Source: Cryptomeria japonica
Taxonomy: Eukaryota; Streptophyta; Pinopsida; Cupressales; Cupressaceae
DNA: 64,000 bases
Reading direction: 5' to 3'
NCBI RefSeq assembly: GCF_030272615.1
Contig: NC_081406.1
Coordinates: forward strand, 232,614,396-232,678,395
Shown here: in pieces, positions 34,007-45,577 of the stretch
How positions within the stretch are numbered: the first letter of the stretch is position 1
Layout of the letters: the number at the start of each line of letters is the position of its first letter
Notes under the pieces: generated by a model
The model's input: only the letters and a program-made list of their open reading frames with translations
What the model was told of the DNA's origin: nothing
Database searches by the model: none
Position numbers and translations under genes: made by a program

Positions 34007-35867
34007 ATGATGAAAGTTATTAATTTTGTCATCATTTTATGGTAAGTGTTTGGGTTGGCTGCCTTAAGTTGCTATTATTACTACCAAACTTCTCATACTT
34101 TATGGGCGTTATTTGATTTTGAAGTCATTGTTTTTTCTGCTGCAAACCCCGTTCTTTTGGAGTTGGCTGTCTCTGAACTGAGTTTCAATACTATGGGGGG
34201 TTGGCGGCACCAGGTGGAACCTCCAAACTATGCTAATTAGAAGAAGAATCCTACCATTTGGTAGAAATTATAGAAGGGGGGAGTGGTGAATTTTCTGGAG
34301 AAGTTGCATGGGCATAACTAGAGTGTTATGAGATAATTTTTGAAGGGATGGAAGGATGGTAAGGTGCATTAGTTTGGAAGGGTGACCGAGATTAACAAAG
34401 AACTTATTGCTGAAGTGATGGGAATGTCAATGGAGGGGATTAAATTTTATAGAGATAGAAAAATCTTTGATGCTACTATGAAGAGATTCCCCAAGAAAGA
34501 GAAGGAACATGAATGCCTGGTGAAAGCCAATAAGACCCACTTTGAGCTAAAGTAGATTAAATCCATATGGTGGGGGCTTCTGAAGGTGATTATGGAGTTG
34601 TTCACTCTGGATGGTAGGTTCACTAAAATCTATGGGTATCATTTTGTGTTCCTTAACCATTTCCATCATAATAAAAGAATGGCATTCCCATTTTATTTGT
34701 TGTCTTTGTTGAATGCAAGTATTGCCAATTTTAAGGACAACCCCCATGTTAATCCTATATTACACCAAGGTTTAATTGCTTTTATATTTGAACATTTCAA
34801 AGCTAGGGCTTCTGAAAACCCCAGTAAGCCATCTCCTATTTTTGCTAAAAATATTGATTTTAGTGAGGATTCAGAGTCATAAGGATGAGAAACTGATAGT
34901 GATGATGGGGATTATGCCCCTTATTCTAGAAAAAAAGGCCAAAATTGGGGTGAAGATGGTTGTTTTAGGTGCAAGTAAGGGTTCCCTTGGTGTTGGTGGG
35001 GAAGGCTCGAGTAAACGTCTTAAGGGTAAATCTCAAAAAGACACGTTGAAGGTTTTTGATATCTCTGATGAGTAGGATTCCCTGGAGCAAACTCAAACTA
35101 TCAAGGTGTCATCTTCCTCTCATGGCTCGAAACAAAATTCTTAGGATTTGACGGATTTTTCACCACAATATTTTCATCCTAAACAGGAGATATCTTTTGA
35201 TGTGCTCAATGTAGCCAAAAACAACTCATTGGAGGTTTTTCGTCTTTTTAGATGGGTTTTATATGAAATCAAAAACATCAATCTTAAGCAATGGTCTTTA
35301 TCTTCCAAGATGGAAGTTATGCAGGCTAATGCTAAAGATTTTCTGCATGATACTGTGAGTGCTCACCCTGTCGATGTCGGTAAAGAGATGGTTGAGGGTA
35401 CTTTAGATGGTCTCTTGTGGATTGAAAGTAAAAAATAGGTGATGACATATTGTTTGGCCAAGAATATGGAAGCTACTCAATGTGTTAAGGAAATATCTAA
35501 CAAAATTTTTATCGATATGGAGGCCAAAATTGCAAAATGTGAGGCTCCGCTTAGAGGAATTCTGAAAACTAGTCAAAATATTGTGAAGGTTTTTGCAAAT
35601 ACTATGTCTACCATGGTAAATAAGCTGGAGAAATCTCACATGGATAGGGTTGTTGTGGATGTGTATAAGGAGATGGTTGCTGGTGCTAATGATTCGAGTC
35701 CTCCAGGAAAGCGCACTAGTGTCAGTATGAAGAAGAAAGCCATTGAACTACCTCGGGATATTCTGGACTTAAAAATACCACCAAGAAGATGCACCAGCTT
35801 AGCGCTGATGTTGAGACGAACCTTAAAATTTTGGGTTAATATTTTTCTATTGTTGGTTTTGTGCTAA
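34007..35867 (+). pseudogene. Long ORF of unknown function downstream of LINE RNase H
   Basis: About 620 codons starting at ATG 34007, in one frame to about 34940, then a shift (probably in AAAAAAA near 34930) and another frame to 35867. Stops inside are mostly TAG. An N-terminal globular module carries VVNFLEKLHGHN, EINKELIAEVMGMSMEG and MAFPFYLLSLLNASIANF. An acidic/Ser linker (ETDSDDGDYAPY) and a basic stretch (SSKRLKGKSQKD) follow. The C-terminal 220 codons are a helical coiled coil (EISNKIFIDMEAKIAK). The module-linker-coil layout resembles the env-like ORF of the Sirevirus-like element. I cannot name the family. Confidence 0.5.
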
Positions 35868-36585
35868 TATTTTGTTGGCCTTTTGCTATTTTGTGGGCTG
35901 AGCGGTCTTTTGTTTGTCTTCTGCTGTCTCTCAGTTCTATGCAGTTGTTTTTGCTATAATTTTGTTTTGGATGGACTTTATTTGATCTATCGTTTGTAAT
36001 CTAATGTAAAGGGTTTTAGGGTCCCATCAAAACCTATTTTTACCATAATCAAAAACATCATATTATGTCTCCATGTCTCTCCAAAAACACATAACACAAA
36101 TGAAACATGTACACCAAGTTGGCGCAATCCAAACTCAAATGCATATGCGAACTGAAATAAATTTTTCACATGCTTCCCATATTTTGGCTAAACATCCTCA
36201 AACACACAAATGATCACCAAAATAGTCTGCATGATACACACAACGAATATCCACATGTTACTATTGATCAACACTATTCTAACCAAAAACCTATACACCA
36301 GATCTTCCAACTTACTCAGGAATCATCACCTGAGGCCACAAACCTAGAATAAGGTAGATTACACATCCACAATACTTTTCTAAGATCCACAACACAAAAC
36401 ATTTAACCAGAATGAAGTACCAACACTATACACTACTGAATATCCTACTCAAACTCACCAGACCTCACCATAACTCAATCTATCTTCCAATATGAGCAGA
36501 TTAAGAATTGCGGATGGAATATTTGACTCCAATTGCCATCAATGACAACATTTGATCATCTATGCAGTGTCTTGCCAACAATTCA

Positions 36586-36901
36586 AATTCAAAAAATAGT
36601 GGGATAATTTTTAATGATATTTTTATCTACAAAGTATATATCTATTGACACCTACAATATTGTGTATGTTGGTAGAGAGGTTGTGCCATTATATTTTTTT
36701 GTTTGAGCATTTTGTTTTGGAATGAGATATATCTTTGAAGGCTAAAAATTATTTTGAAGAGTGTTTGTTTGGTTATTGACTATTTATCTAAACTGGTGGC
36801 TTCCAACACTAGTCAATCATCATTAAACAACCCCTATCATATGTACTCATTCATTCAGGTGCTTTATTCCAACTTTATAAGCTATTTTTCCAAGTTGTCA
36901 A
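36586..36901 (+). other. Unassigned sequence between the array and the LINE
   Basis: No gene. It ends with AGTTGTCAA (36893-36901), the left target duplication of the LINE. It is probably part of the older LTR element that also includes 13610-14567 and 45578-46619. Confidence 0.4.
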
Positions 36902-36911
36902 TTTTTTTTTT

Positions 36912-38473
36912 GGTAATTAAACTATTGGATAGGGCCAGCCCCCTTCATTCTATATAAAATAAAATATATACTATAATCACAAAGTTCCAGCTGAAAATGC
37001 AATATTTCCTACTGTACAGATAGTTCTAATTATTCTCATTTAGAGAAGTCATCTAAAACTGCCTACAAATTTAAAGAGTCATTCACGAAATTACAAAATT
37101 TCCCTAAGGGTTAGATAATTCTCATCTTTAGACATCTAAATTTTTATAAATTAAAAGACTACCTATTATTTTCCAGCCATTTTAGGTCACCTCCATACAT
37201 CAAATATCCTAATAGGAATACATTTCTACTAAGACTAAGTAAGAAAAAATGTCAAAATACAGGCGCAAGGGAACACTACATTCATTTCTAACCATCAGAG
37301 TCACATTCCACTTCTTCATCATCCATCGGGCCTTCTCTTTCCATGTTGATTCCTTGAGTTTATTTCTCTAGGCCTTCCATCTAGATGAATTTCAAAGTCC
37401 ATTTTGATGTTGGGTTGACAACCACATTTGTCAAATTCAGAAGAAAGTTCAGGCTTTGAATTTATTTCTCCTTGTACATTCATAATCTAAAAGGATTATT
37501 GGCAACTTTGGAACTTCTTCTCCTTGTTTATCAAAATCGTTAGGCAGAGGAATCTAAAAATCCTCACAATTCCTCGATACATCCTCCAAACCATTTAGAA
37601 ACTGAACTTTGAAAATAGCTTTGCATACGTTTCTAGCCATTTCTTTACTTAATCCGCTATCTATGTAAGAGCCACAGACATTGACATAATTTTTATATTA
37701 ACTGATACTTGTGGTCTACCATTACAAACTCCTCACCCAAAATATATTTGAATGCATATACTATTAAGGGGTTCTTATATCTCAGAATGGTATTTAACCT
37801 CTTATTTATTATAAAAACATTTGCCTTATCTTAGCAAGAAGATGAATCAGAGTCTTAATTGGGAAAATAGTTGTGGTCTATTAAGCTGATTACAATATTT
37901 TTTTATATCTATGTCTTTCTCGAAGCTCGATTGGTCCTTTTCTATAGTTTAATCTTCTTCAAATCCATCTTAAGGAATCACATTAATTCTAGATTTCCAA
38001 TCTATCATCTTGTAGCCTTTCCATCATGATTTTTGGTCAATTAAGTTTTGAGGAGGCCATCTTGATTGATGAAATTACAAGTGGTTGTAACCAGAGCTTA
38101 TCACCTCTAAATTTAGTGCCAGCTCCACCTACTGTCAAAGTGAGTAAACTAACTTTTTTTACGATCCCACTCTAATCAGGTAGTTCAAATTAGACCAAAA
38201 CTGCTTGGGCGTAGACAATAATGATTTAGACATTTGATGCCCATATATCTATTAAATTAATATGCCTTTATCAACCATCCCATCAATGAAATGCTTTCAC
38301 TCACCAATCTTATAGTCTTGTCTAGTATTAATGATAAACTTCAAATTCTAATTTCCCTCAAATTTGACTAAAATGACCAATCATTAATGATAATTTCAAA
38401 TTCAAATTTCCATCGCTTCTAGTTGTAAGGGGCAGGAAATAATGATAACATATTAATATGATGTTTTGATACT
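36912..38473 (-). other. LINE region between RNase H and the poly(A) tail
   Basis: About 1.5 kb, too long for a plain 3' untranslated region. Short protein-like pieces are visible (for example QPNIKMDFEIHLDG and a DDEEVECDSDG end near 37300), so it may hold a decayed extra ORF like that at 34007-35867, but I cannot align the two. Confidence 0.35.
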
Positions 38474-39079
38474 TCAATTGGTAGGAAATTGATTATTGTT
38501 GGTAGCATTTTTCTCTAGAATGTCCACTTCATATTTCTCTTCTCTGTAGATGTGAGAAATTCTAAAATCTTTGAGTTTCAAGATTATATCTTGCATTGGG
38601 ATTAGCCATTTGACCATTAACCAATTTGGTGATCTGTTATTCCAAATTGCATTAACAACAATCTGAGAATCGCCTTCTAAATGAATTCTCTTTGTTCCAA
38701 TTCTGAGGCCCATTTGTAATCCTAACAAACCCACTCTTATCTCTGCTATGTTATTGGTTGTCATTCCTACATATTCTGAATCGTGGGAAATTATGGTTTC
38801 TCCCTCATCTCCAGAAACACACCCTATACCCCCTTCACTTGGGTTACCTCTTTCTACCCCATCAAAGTTGATTTTTACGTAACCTTCTTGTGTAGGGGAC
38901 CATTTAGCATTCTCTCTGCTAGTTTTTATGGTCTTGATTCTCACATTTTGATAGTTTTTGGGAATAGATAAGACCTTGATTTTTTTAATCATAAAATCAT
39001 CCCATGAGTTGAAAATTATTCCCTTTTCCATTTTGTCTTGTACTGCTACATTTACCAATTCCACCACTTGGTCTTCCAT
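38474..39079 (-). pseudogene. RNase H domain of the LINE
   Basis: 201 open codons. KINFDGVERGNPSEGGIGCV carries the first Asp, NNIAEIRVGLLGLQMGL the Glu, and HLEGDSQIVVNAIW the next Asp. This is the plant L1 type of RNase H at the ORF2 C-terminus. It is the longest open piece of this LINE. Confidence 0.88.
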
Positions 39080-39110
39080 TTTCTGAGTTAAGATTTCCAG
39101 TGGAATTTCC

Positions 39111-39859
39111 TTACCTTGAAAAAATTCTCCTATTTCTTTCTTTCAAAATTTCCCTGATTGAAATTGAGGGAGTAACCTTCCATAGACTTTCAAAGAGACC
39201 TTTCTTGTCCATTCCATTCCAAATTTGAAACCAATTAATCAAATGTTTGGGTTTGGGACAATATAAATCTAACTTATCCAAAAAAGAATTCCAACAATTC
39301 CTTGAGTATGAGAAATCTAGAAATAAATCATATATAGTTTCCTCACTAGTTTCACAAAGGAAACATCTACTTGCTCCCTGAATTCTCATTTTTCCAAGCA
39401 ATCCTAAGTGAGCACCTTCCCTTGAATTTCTAACCAAGCAAAAACCCTAGCTTTAAGGAGGCAATGTTTTATCCATAATAGCTTACATGGACAATCTTCT
39501 TTAACTATGGTCATCTCTTTCATTCTATAACCTAAACTTACATTATGGGATCCCAATTTTGGACCACACCATCTTATCCTATCTGGTTCATTAGAAGGGA
39601 TCACACATCTCTCATTTAAAATGTCTGACAGGATTTTTTTAATAATCTTTGAGCATGCAAATTTTCCAAGGAATTCCATTGCCAACTCCTAATTTCATTT
39701 TTTTTTTTTATTTCCCCTTAGTCTTTCACTCTTGTCTCCCACTTCAACATAGTTTCTCTCCTTATTACCTCTAAATTCAAAAAATTCCATAATTTTTTAT
39801 AATTATTACAAGTCTTCCCAAAAGGAATCTTGTTCTCCATTTCCTATCTTCCATGGTAT
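39111..39859 (-). pseudogene. RT zinc-binding domain (zf-RVT) of the LINE
   Basis: The sequence reads WKIGNGEQDSFWEDL next to the solo LTR, then RIRWCGPKLGSHNVSLGYRM, then KLLWIKHCLLKARVFAW and SRCFLCETSEETIYDLFL. These are the landmarks of the zf-RVT region between RT and RNase H in plant L1 elements. Confidence 0.8.
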
Positions 39860-40819
39860 TGTTGGGATCCAAGAACACTGAGAGGGGGGAGGGGGGGGTG
39901 AATCAGTGTTCTGTCGGTAAGATATGATTTTACCCTTTTATAATATACACATATAAACCAGTAAATGAAGAAACATATAACTTGAAGCAAATAAACCATC
40001 CACATAAATGAACACCATAACACACAAAATTTATACATGGAAAACCTCAAAGAGGAAAAACCACGGTGGGATTTGTGACCCACAATATCAGTTCACTGGC
40101 CATATGAAAGATATTACACAAAATGGGGGCTTGCAAATGCAGGAAGGCACACTACCTAGAATACACTGCTCATCACAAAAGAGTCTCATTGACTACAAGC
40201 TTCTGCTCAAATAAAACAGTAATAATGAACTCACAAAATGCATCTGCTATGCCAAAAATAGTTTCGGTTATAGTTCGGCTCTATACTGGTTATAAACCCT
40301 AAACACTTCTACCAGTATCTCCTCTCCTTCAGGAATTATTTCCAAACTATCTACAGATCAGTGCATTCTATAACATTCACATACAAATGATCTACATACA
40401 TATACTTCGCATTACACAGTTTCCTATATGCTTATTACAATCCATCTCCTCTCTATATATAATGACCATAACAAACTGACCTATATACCCTTCGCAAACA
40501 ATATGCCTTATGTCGGCTTAAAATGCATTACAAAAGATATACAATGTCATCCTTATACAATAATTACAAAATGATTTTACAAATAAAACTTTCTTCGGGT
40601 CCAAGCCTGATGTCGGCTTCACTGAAGTGTTGGATACCAGTGTCGGTGTCAGTGTCGGTGTAACCCTAGATTCTCCAATGTTGATGTCTACCAGTGAATG
40701 ACTCCTAATGCTGGTGTATGTCTGTGTATGCTTCCTTATGAATCTTGTTGCCAAGTTACCATGTTGCCATGTTGCCATCAATGACAACATATGAATCCAA
40801 TGAGTGTCAATTGCGAGCA
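39860..40819 (-). mobile_element. Solo Sirevirus-like LTR inside the LINE
   Basis: 960 bases from TGTTGGGATCC to TTGCGAGCA on the plus strand, with a G block GGGGGGAGGGGGGGG near 39887. Flanks GGTAT (39855-39859) and GTTAC (40820-40824) match at only 3 of 5 positions, but removal joins the LINE frame (DM-x-PWKIGNG), which supports the borders. Confidence 0.8.
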
Positions 40820-40824
40820 GTTAC

Positions 40825-42590
40825 ATGTCTTCTTATGATGTCCCTACTTTCTACAATGTATTTCCAAGTTGTTCAGCCCCTAGGGGGATCACTAATCTTC
40901 AAAATACTAATCATATTATTTGTATTTAGATACTTCCTTCTTAATATTTTAACCCATTTCTAGTCACTATTCAAATAAATATTCGATACTATCTTTTCTC
41001 CCATTGCTAAGTTCATTAATATCAATTGTCTCAAACCTACTCTACTAGCCTTTTTTGGTTTACATATCTTTTCCCAAGCTAGTAATGATACTTTTTTTTA
41101 TCATTAATTCTATTCTTGAAATTTTTTCTCATAATCTTATTCAATTCTGCCTCAATTCCACTTGGAATTTTTAAACAAGACATGGAATAACACAAGCAGT
41201 GCAGAGAGAACTGATTTAATCATTAGTAGTCTTCCTACAAAAGAAAGCCATTTTCCTTTCAAAGAACTCAACTTCTCTTAATATCTTGAAACTAAATTCT
41301 TAGTATTCCTTTTTATTCATTCCTTATAAAAGTGGGGTTCCTAAGAATTTGTGTATTGAGAAAAAACACCTCTGGTTTCCTCCAATTAATTTGTTGACCC
41401 AATGCATCACAATATCTATTGATAAAGGACTTGATTCTTTTTTTATTTTATTTTGTTTGATTGACCAGACAACATAGTATCATCTGTAAATTGCTTATGA
41501 GATACCAGGTTTAGGCCTACAACTACCTTAATTCCATACCATTCTCGTTCCTCTCTAATCTTATTTATACATCTTACCATAGACTCAACCATAATTATAA
41601 AGAGAAAAGGAGAAACTAGATCTCCTTGTCGTGTGCCTTTAATGGAATTGAATAAATCATGAGCCCCTCCATTAATTAGTACTGAGACGGTCGAGGATGA
41701 GATACAACTATCAATTCATGTTATCCACTCCCTTCAAAATCCAAATTTGCATAGAATCTCTTTTAGAAACTCTCTATTTACCGAATCATAAGATTTCATA
41801 ATATCCAATTTGATGACCATAGCTACTTATTTTGATTTTCTTTCTGAATGAATCACTTCATGGGCTATTATTATACCTTCCACAATCGATCTCATAGGAG
41901 AAAAGTTATGTTGTTATTCTAATATTAAAAAAAATTAAACTCTTTTGAGCCTATTTGCAATAATTTTTGAGATTATTTTATATGCAATATTGCAAAGGGT
42001 TGTTGGTCTAAAGTCATTCATTGAGTTTTAATCATCTTATTTTTTGGGATAAAAGCTAGAAAGGTATGATTTATTGCTCTCAAGAATATCTTCTTTCTCC
42101 TTGAATCCTCCACTACCTTATAAATATCATCTCCTATGATCTCCTAGAAATGTTGGAAAAAACTAGTGAGGAAGCCATCCAGACCAGGAGCCTTATCAGG
42201 GTTGATCTAAAATACTACATTTTTCACCTTCTCAATTGTTATTTTATTAAAAAGTTCATGGTTCTGATGGTCTAAGATAACTTTGGAAATTTCTTCTAAA
42301 AATTCCTCCCCTGCTTCTGTATTCAAAGGTAGATATTTATTTAAGGATTCTTCAAATAACCTTGTTGCCTCCTAATTAACTTGCTCCAAAGATTGAGTCT
42401 TGTATCCATTTTCTCTATTGATTTCTGCGATTCTACTCCTTTTCTTCTTTGCTAGAGAGGACTTATGGAAAAAAAATGTATTTCTATCTCCCTCTTGAAG
42501 CCATACCTCTCTAGATTTATATCTCCAAAAGAATTCTTCTCTTGTAGATATTTCAAAAAATTTAGCCTCATTTTTCTCTTTCATATTCCT
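40825..42590 (-). pseudogene. Reverse transcriptase of the LINE
   Basis: The piece 42584-42372 is open and shows FFWRYKSREVWLQEGDRNTF, the linker before RT. Then PDKAPGLDGF (about 42172-42198), RQGDLVSPFLFI (about 41625) and the active site FTDDT (41475-41489; the usual first residue Tyr or Phe is Phe, Ala is Thr). WLSFVGRLLMIKSVLSAL follows. Many stops. Confidence 0.85.
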
Positions 42591-42599
42591 CTAATCCCA

Positions 42600-43571
42600 T
42601 TCCTCCCTTAATTATTTTCTCATTGAGAGTTACTAGTTCTTTTTATACTCTCAATTTTTCTTGGGAAATATTCCTAAATTGACTTATTCCATTTCTTTCA
42701 ATTTCATCTTAACATACTTTAAGCTACTACTGAGTTGAAACTTGTAAGTATGTTCTTTAAAGTTGGCCTCCTTCCACCATTTTGCAATTAGATTTTTCAA
42801 ATTTGGATCCCTATGCCACATATTTTCAAATTGAAATGGGATTCTAGTTAGAAGGTTGTTTTAAACTGAAGTCAATTAGATAGGGAAATAGTCCAGGCCA
42901 ATGAGAGGGAGCACACAGACTTCATAAAACTGCATTAGACTATCCTAGTTACCAACCATCATAAATCTGTCTAACCTTTCTGCAATATTGGTAACTTAGC
43001 CTTTCTTCATATTGGTCCATATATAAATACCATTTGTTCCTAGCAAGTCCATAAAATTATTAATATCTATGAAGTGCTAGAAGTTAGTTTGAACCATTGT
43101 AATTTACCTGAATCCCCCCAGCTTCTCCTAATTATTTCTAGTAGTATTAAAAGCCCTTTCTACCAAACTCTTTGTCCTACAAGGCCTTCAAGCCTATCTG
43201 ATAGCTTTGACCATATTTTATTTTTTTGTATTGTTTGAGATGGTCCATAAATGTTGATTACAAAGAAAATCTTATTTTTTTTGAAGTATTTTGCACTTAA
43301 GAGTTATCCACCATTGATTATCTTTCATTATTGAACCTTCTATTTTACAAGGGTTTTGTAAGACACCTAAACCACTTGAGGTTCCATCTGATCCCATGCA
43401 TTTTCCTTTCCAATGACTCCAATAACTAAGCCTTATCTCACTCTTCTCCTTTCTGAGTTTGGTTTCTTAAAGAAGACAGACATCTTTTTTTGTTTTAATC
43501 AATTTGGCACTTGATTAAGCACCATTTGTTAGGGGCATTAATGCACCTAACATTCCAAGTAATGGTCTTCA
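42600..43571 (-). pseudogene. AP-type endonuclease of the LINE
   Basis: Starts MKTITWNVRCINAPNKWCLI, the usual N-terminus of plant L1 endonuclease, followed by SSxETKL and NIAERLDRFMM. It nicks target DNA to prime reverse transcription. Heavily stopped. Confidence 0.8.
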
Positions 43572-43579
43572 TTATGATT

Positions 43580-45540
43580 GGGAAGGTTGAGAACCTTCCC
43601 AGAGCTTGCATTAGATTTCCTTTTTCTTTTGTGGTTTTCTATGACAACATTCACTTTGTATTTGTTTGTGGTTCCTTTTTTACTCTTTCGCTCAAAGATC
43701 TTAGGGCCTTCATTCTCTGATTTAATTTGTTCCACCAACCTTTCTTCAATCCTCATTTCAACTAATATGATTCCAATCTTTATATTCCTCCCCCTCGTCT
43801 TCATAACTTTGACCCTCCATGGCTATCTTATTTCTTTCTATCCCATTCTCTTCTAATCTTTTAGCACTATTATTATTTTTTCCCTTCTTCATTACCATTT
43901 TTGGATTTCAAATAACATTCATCAAGTGTAAGCTATTTTTCTGAATTTTCATATTATTCCCTAAATTATCCCTAGCCATTATTGTCTCAGTATCACATCT
44001 CATTTCTTCTCTATTATCCATCTGTTTGACTTCCTCCAAATTTTGGCAAATAGTTTGTCTTAAATCATCTGTGTCTTTAAGTAATACTACCAATTCTACT
44101 TCCTTGTTTATGTCTTTCTCTTGTTGGGAGTTATTATCCATTCCACCCTTCTAGTTTCTTGAATATTCCCTATTATTGTTGCCAATTTATTCTCCTATTT
44201 TCTTCTTTTAAGAGGACTCTCTTCTACACCTTTACATCCCGGTTTCATATCTCCATGTTCTAAATCTTCCAAACACTTATTTGTATCTAGGGTGTTTGAA
44301 GTTCCTTCTTGCATTTTTTGTCTAGGCAGGAAGTGTTCTAGGTAATTTGCACCTACCCCCATTTGAACAGTTTCTAGCCCATTGTATATCCCTAGATTCA
44401 TGTCAATTTCTACACAAATATTTGTTGTATCCCCTATTTTACCAAATAAGAAATCCTTATCCATTCCTATGAAGGAACCCAACACATCCCCTACTCTAAT
44501 GATACCCTCTCCACTCTAGTATTTAGCCGGAAGACCCACTAGACACCCATTTTAAGGATTTATTAACTTTGAAGTTCCTAGTCAAAATTTCGGGCTCCAT
44601 TTTTATTTTGGTTAATCTACTGCCTTTAAAGAAGCTAGGACTACCAAAAAAAAATTCTTGTTTTAAATGTAAATTTATACATTCAATCCAGAAACAACCA
44701 TTTTGGAGGGGTTGGATGCTTCCCTTATCTGCATATTTTTCTTTCCACCATTTGATGATTTATTTAGAATTCCTTTCTTATTATCCTTATCAGTCCCATT
44801 TAATAATTATTGCTACTCCTTTAGTCTATTTACTACTGCCATCATGAGTTCTAAGGGCATGACAAAAAGTTTGTTGCCCAGATTTTTTTTTCCTCCAGAA
44901 ACTTCCTCATAGGGTTTTTTGGGTTTCAATTCCTTGGTAAATCTTCCACCATTTTTCCTTAGGTTTTTGCATAATTCTAGATGACTCTCCTCTTACTATT
45001 TGGTTTTGGCTAGGGATTGATCTCTACCTTCTATATTCAGTGCATCCTAAAGCTCTGATTGTTGTTCCTTGCAAACCTTCCCATGGGGGTTTTGTTTACT
45101 CCCATGGAAAAATAAGGTAGCCTTCAATTCCTAGATGGAAATGTCCTAGTCTTCATTTTCCTTAATTTCCACTCTCGGGGGAAGTTCTTTTGTAGAAATG
45201 GTTTTGCCTAATCAGGGGGCCAGGTTTTCTGATTGGTTGAATTTAAATGGGGTGGTCCACTTCTTCTCCACTCCCTTTTGTAGTTTGTATAATGTAAGCT
45301 TTGAGTTCTTTTCCCTTTTCCTATTCATTGAAAAACTTGATAATTATTTCAATTTCTCCCTTGTTTGTTTGATCTTGGATTTGCCTCCCTCCTATGCTAA
45401 TGAAAACCTTGATATTCTTGCCTCTAACGTTGGTGAGGGATCTGAAACTTCCATTGGTCTTGCTGATTTCATTGTTCATGAGATTGTAGACATTGTTAGT
45501 CCTGACATTTGTTCACCATTTTCAATTTTTTTTCTTTCAT
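43580..45540 (-). pseudogene. ORF1 (gag-like) region of the LINE
   Basis: Pieces of a protein frame such as FLEEKKIWATNFLSCP and WLFLDxMYKFTFK, with Lys-rich stretches and short open pieces (44485-44195, 44141-43908, 43804-43547), lie upstream of the endonuclease where ORF1 is expected. The DUF4283-like fold is likely but not clear. Confidence 0.5.
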
Positions 45541-45577
45541 AAAAGCTCATTGTTATAATTGATTGTTCAGTTGACAA

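Larger units (their letters stand above)
33587..36053 (+). mobile_element. 5'-truncated LINE with an additional downstream ORF
   Basis: Inserted in array LTR 4. The flanks AACATAAAATTATGTC (33571-33586) and AACATCATATTATGTC (36054-36069) match at 14 of 16 positions, a typical LINE duplication. The insert begins inside an L1-type RNase H domain and continues with a long unknown ORF, then a ~190-base 3' region ending TAATCAAA. Because the duplications enclose RNase H and the extra ORF, both arrived on one transcript. Confidence 0.75.
14573..36580 (-). mobile_element. Tandem LTR-internal array of a Sirevirus-like deletion derivative
   Basis: Four homologous LTRs (1,127, 1,136, 1,122 and 1,108 bases after removal of nested insertions) alternate with three internal segments of 727, 730 and 729 bases, all in the same orientation. 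The outer ends carry TG/CA and near-identical 5-base flanks (GTTCA at 14568-14572, ATTCA at 36581-36585), so the whole string behaves as one insertion. Each internal segment holds the end of the env-like ORF and two purine tracts but no gag, pol or recognisable primer-binding site. Later insertions split LTR 3 twice and LTR 4 once. Unequal recombination after a single insertion is the simplest explanation. Confidence 0.82.
32990..36580 (-). repeat. Array LTR 4 (split by a LINE)
   Basis: Made of 32990-33586 and 36070-36580, 1,108 bases. It starts TGTTAGAATTAATG with six Gs at 33012-33017 and ends CTTGCCAACA, followed by ATTCA, the right flank of the array. Confidence 0.85.
36902..45568 (-). 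mobile_element. Near full-length L1-type LINE, decayed
   Basis: The minus strand reads ORF1-like gag, AP endonuclease, RT, RT zinc-binding domain, RNase H and a 1.5-kb 3' region, ending in a 10-A tail seen as Ts at 36902-36911. Flanks AGTTGTCAA and AGTTGACAA (36893-36901, 45569-45577) differ by one base. A Sirevirus-like solo LTR lies inside. All coding parts have many stops and frameshifts. Confidence 0.82.

Noticed and set aside
43511-43856. Plus-strand ORFs with membrane-like hydrophobic stretches
   Set aside because: Shadows of the Lys-rich ORF1/endonuclease region of the minus-strand LINE.
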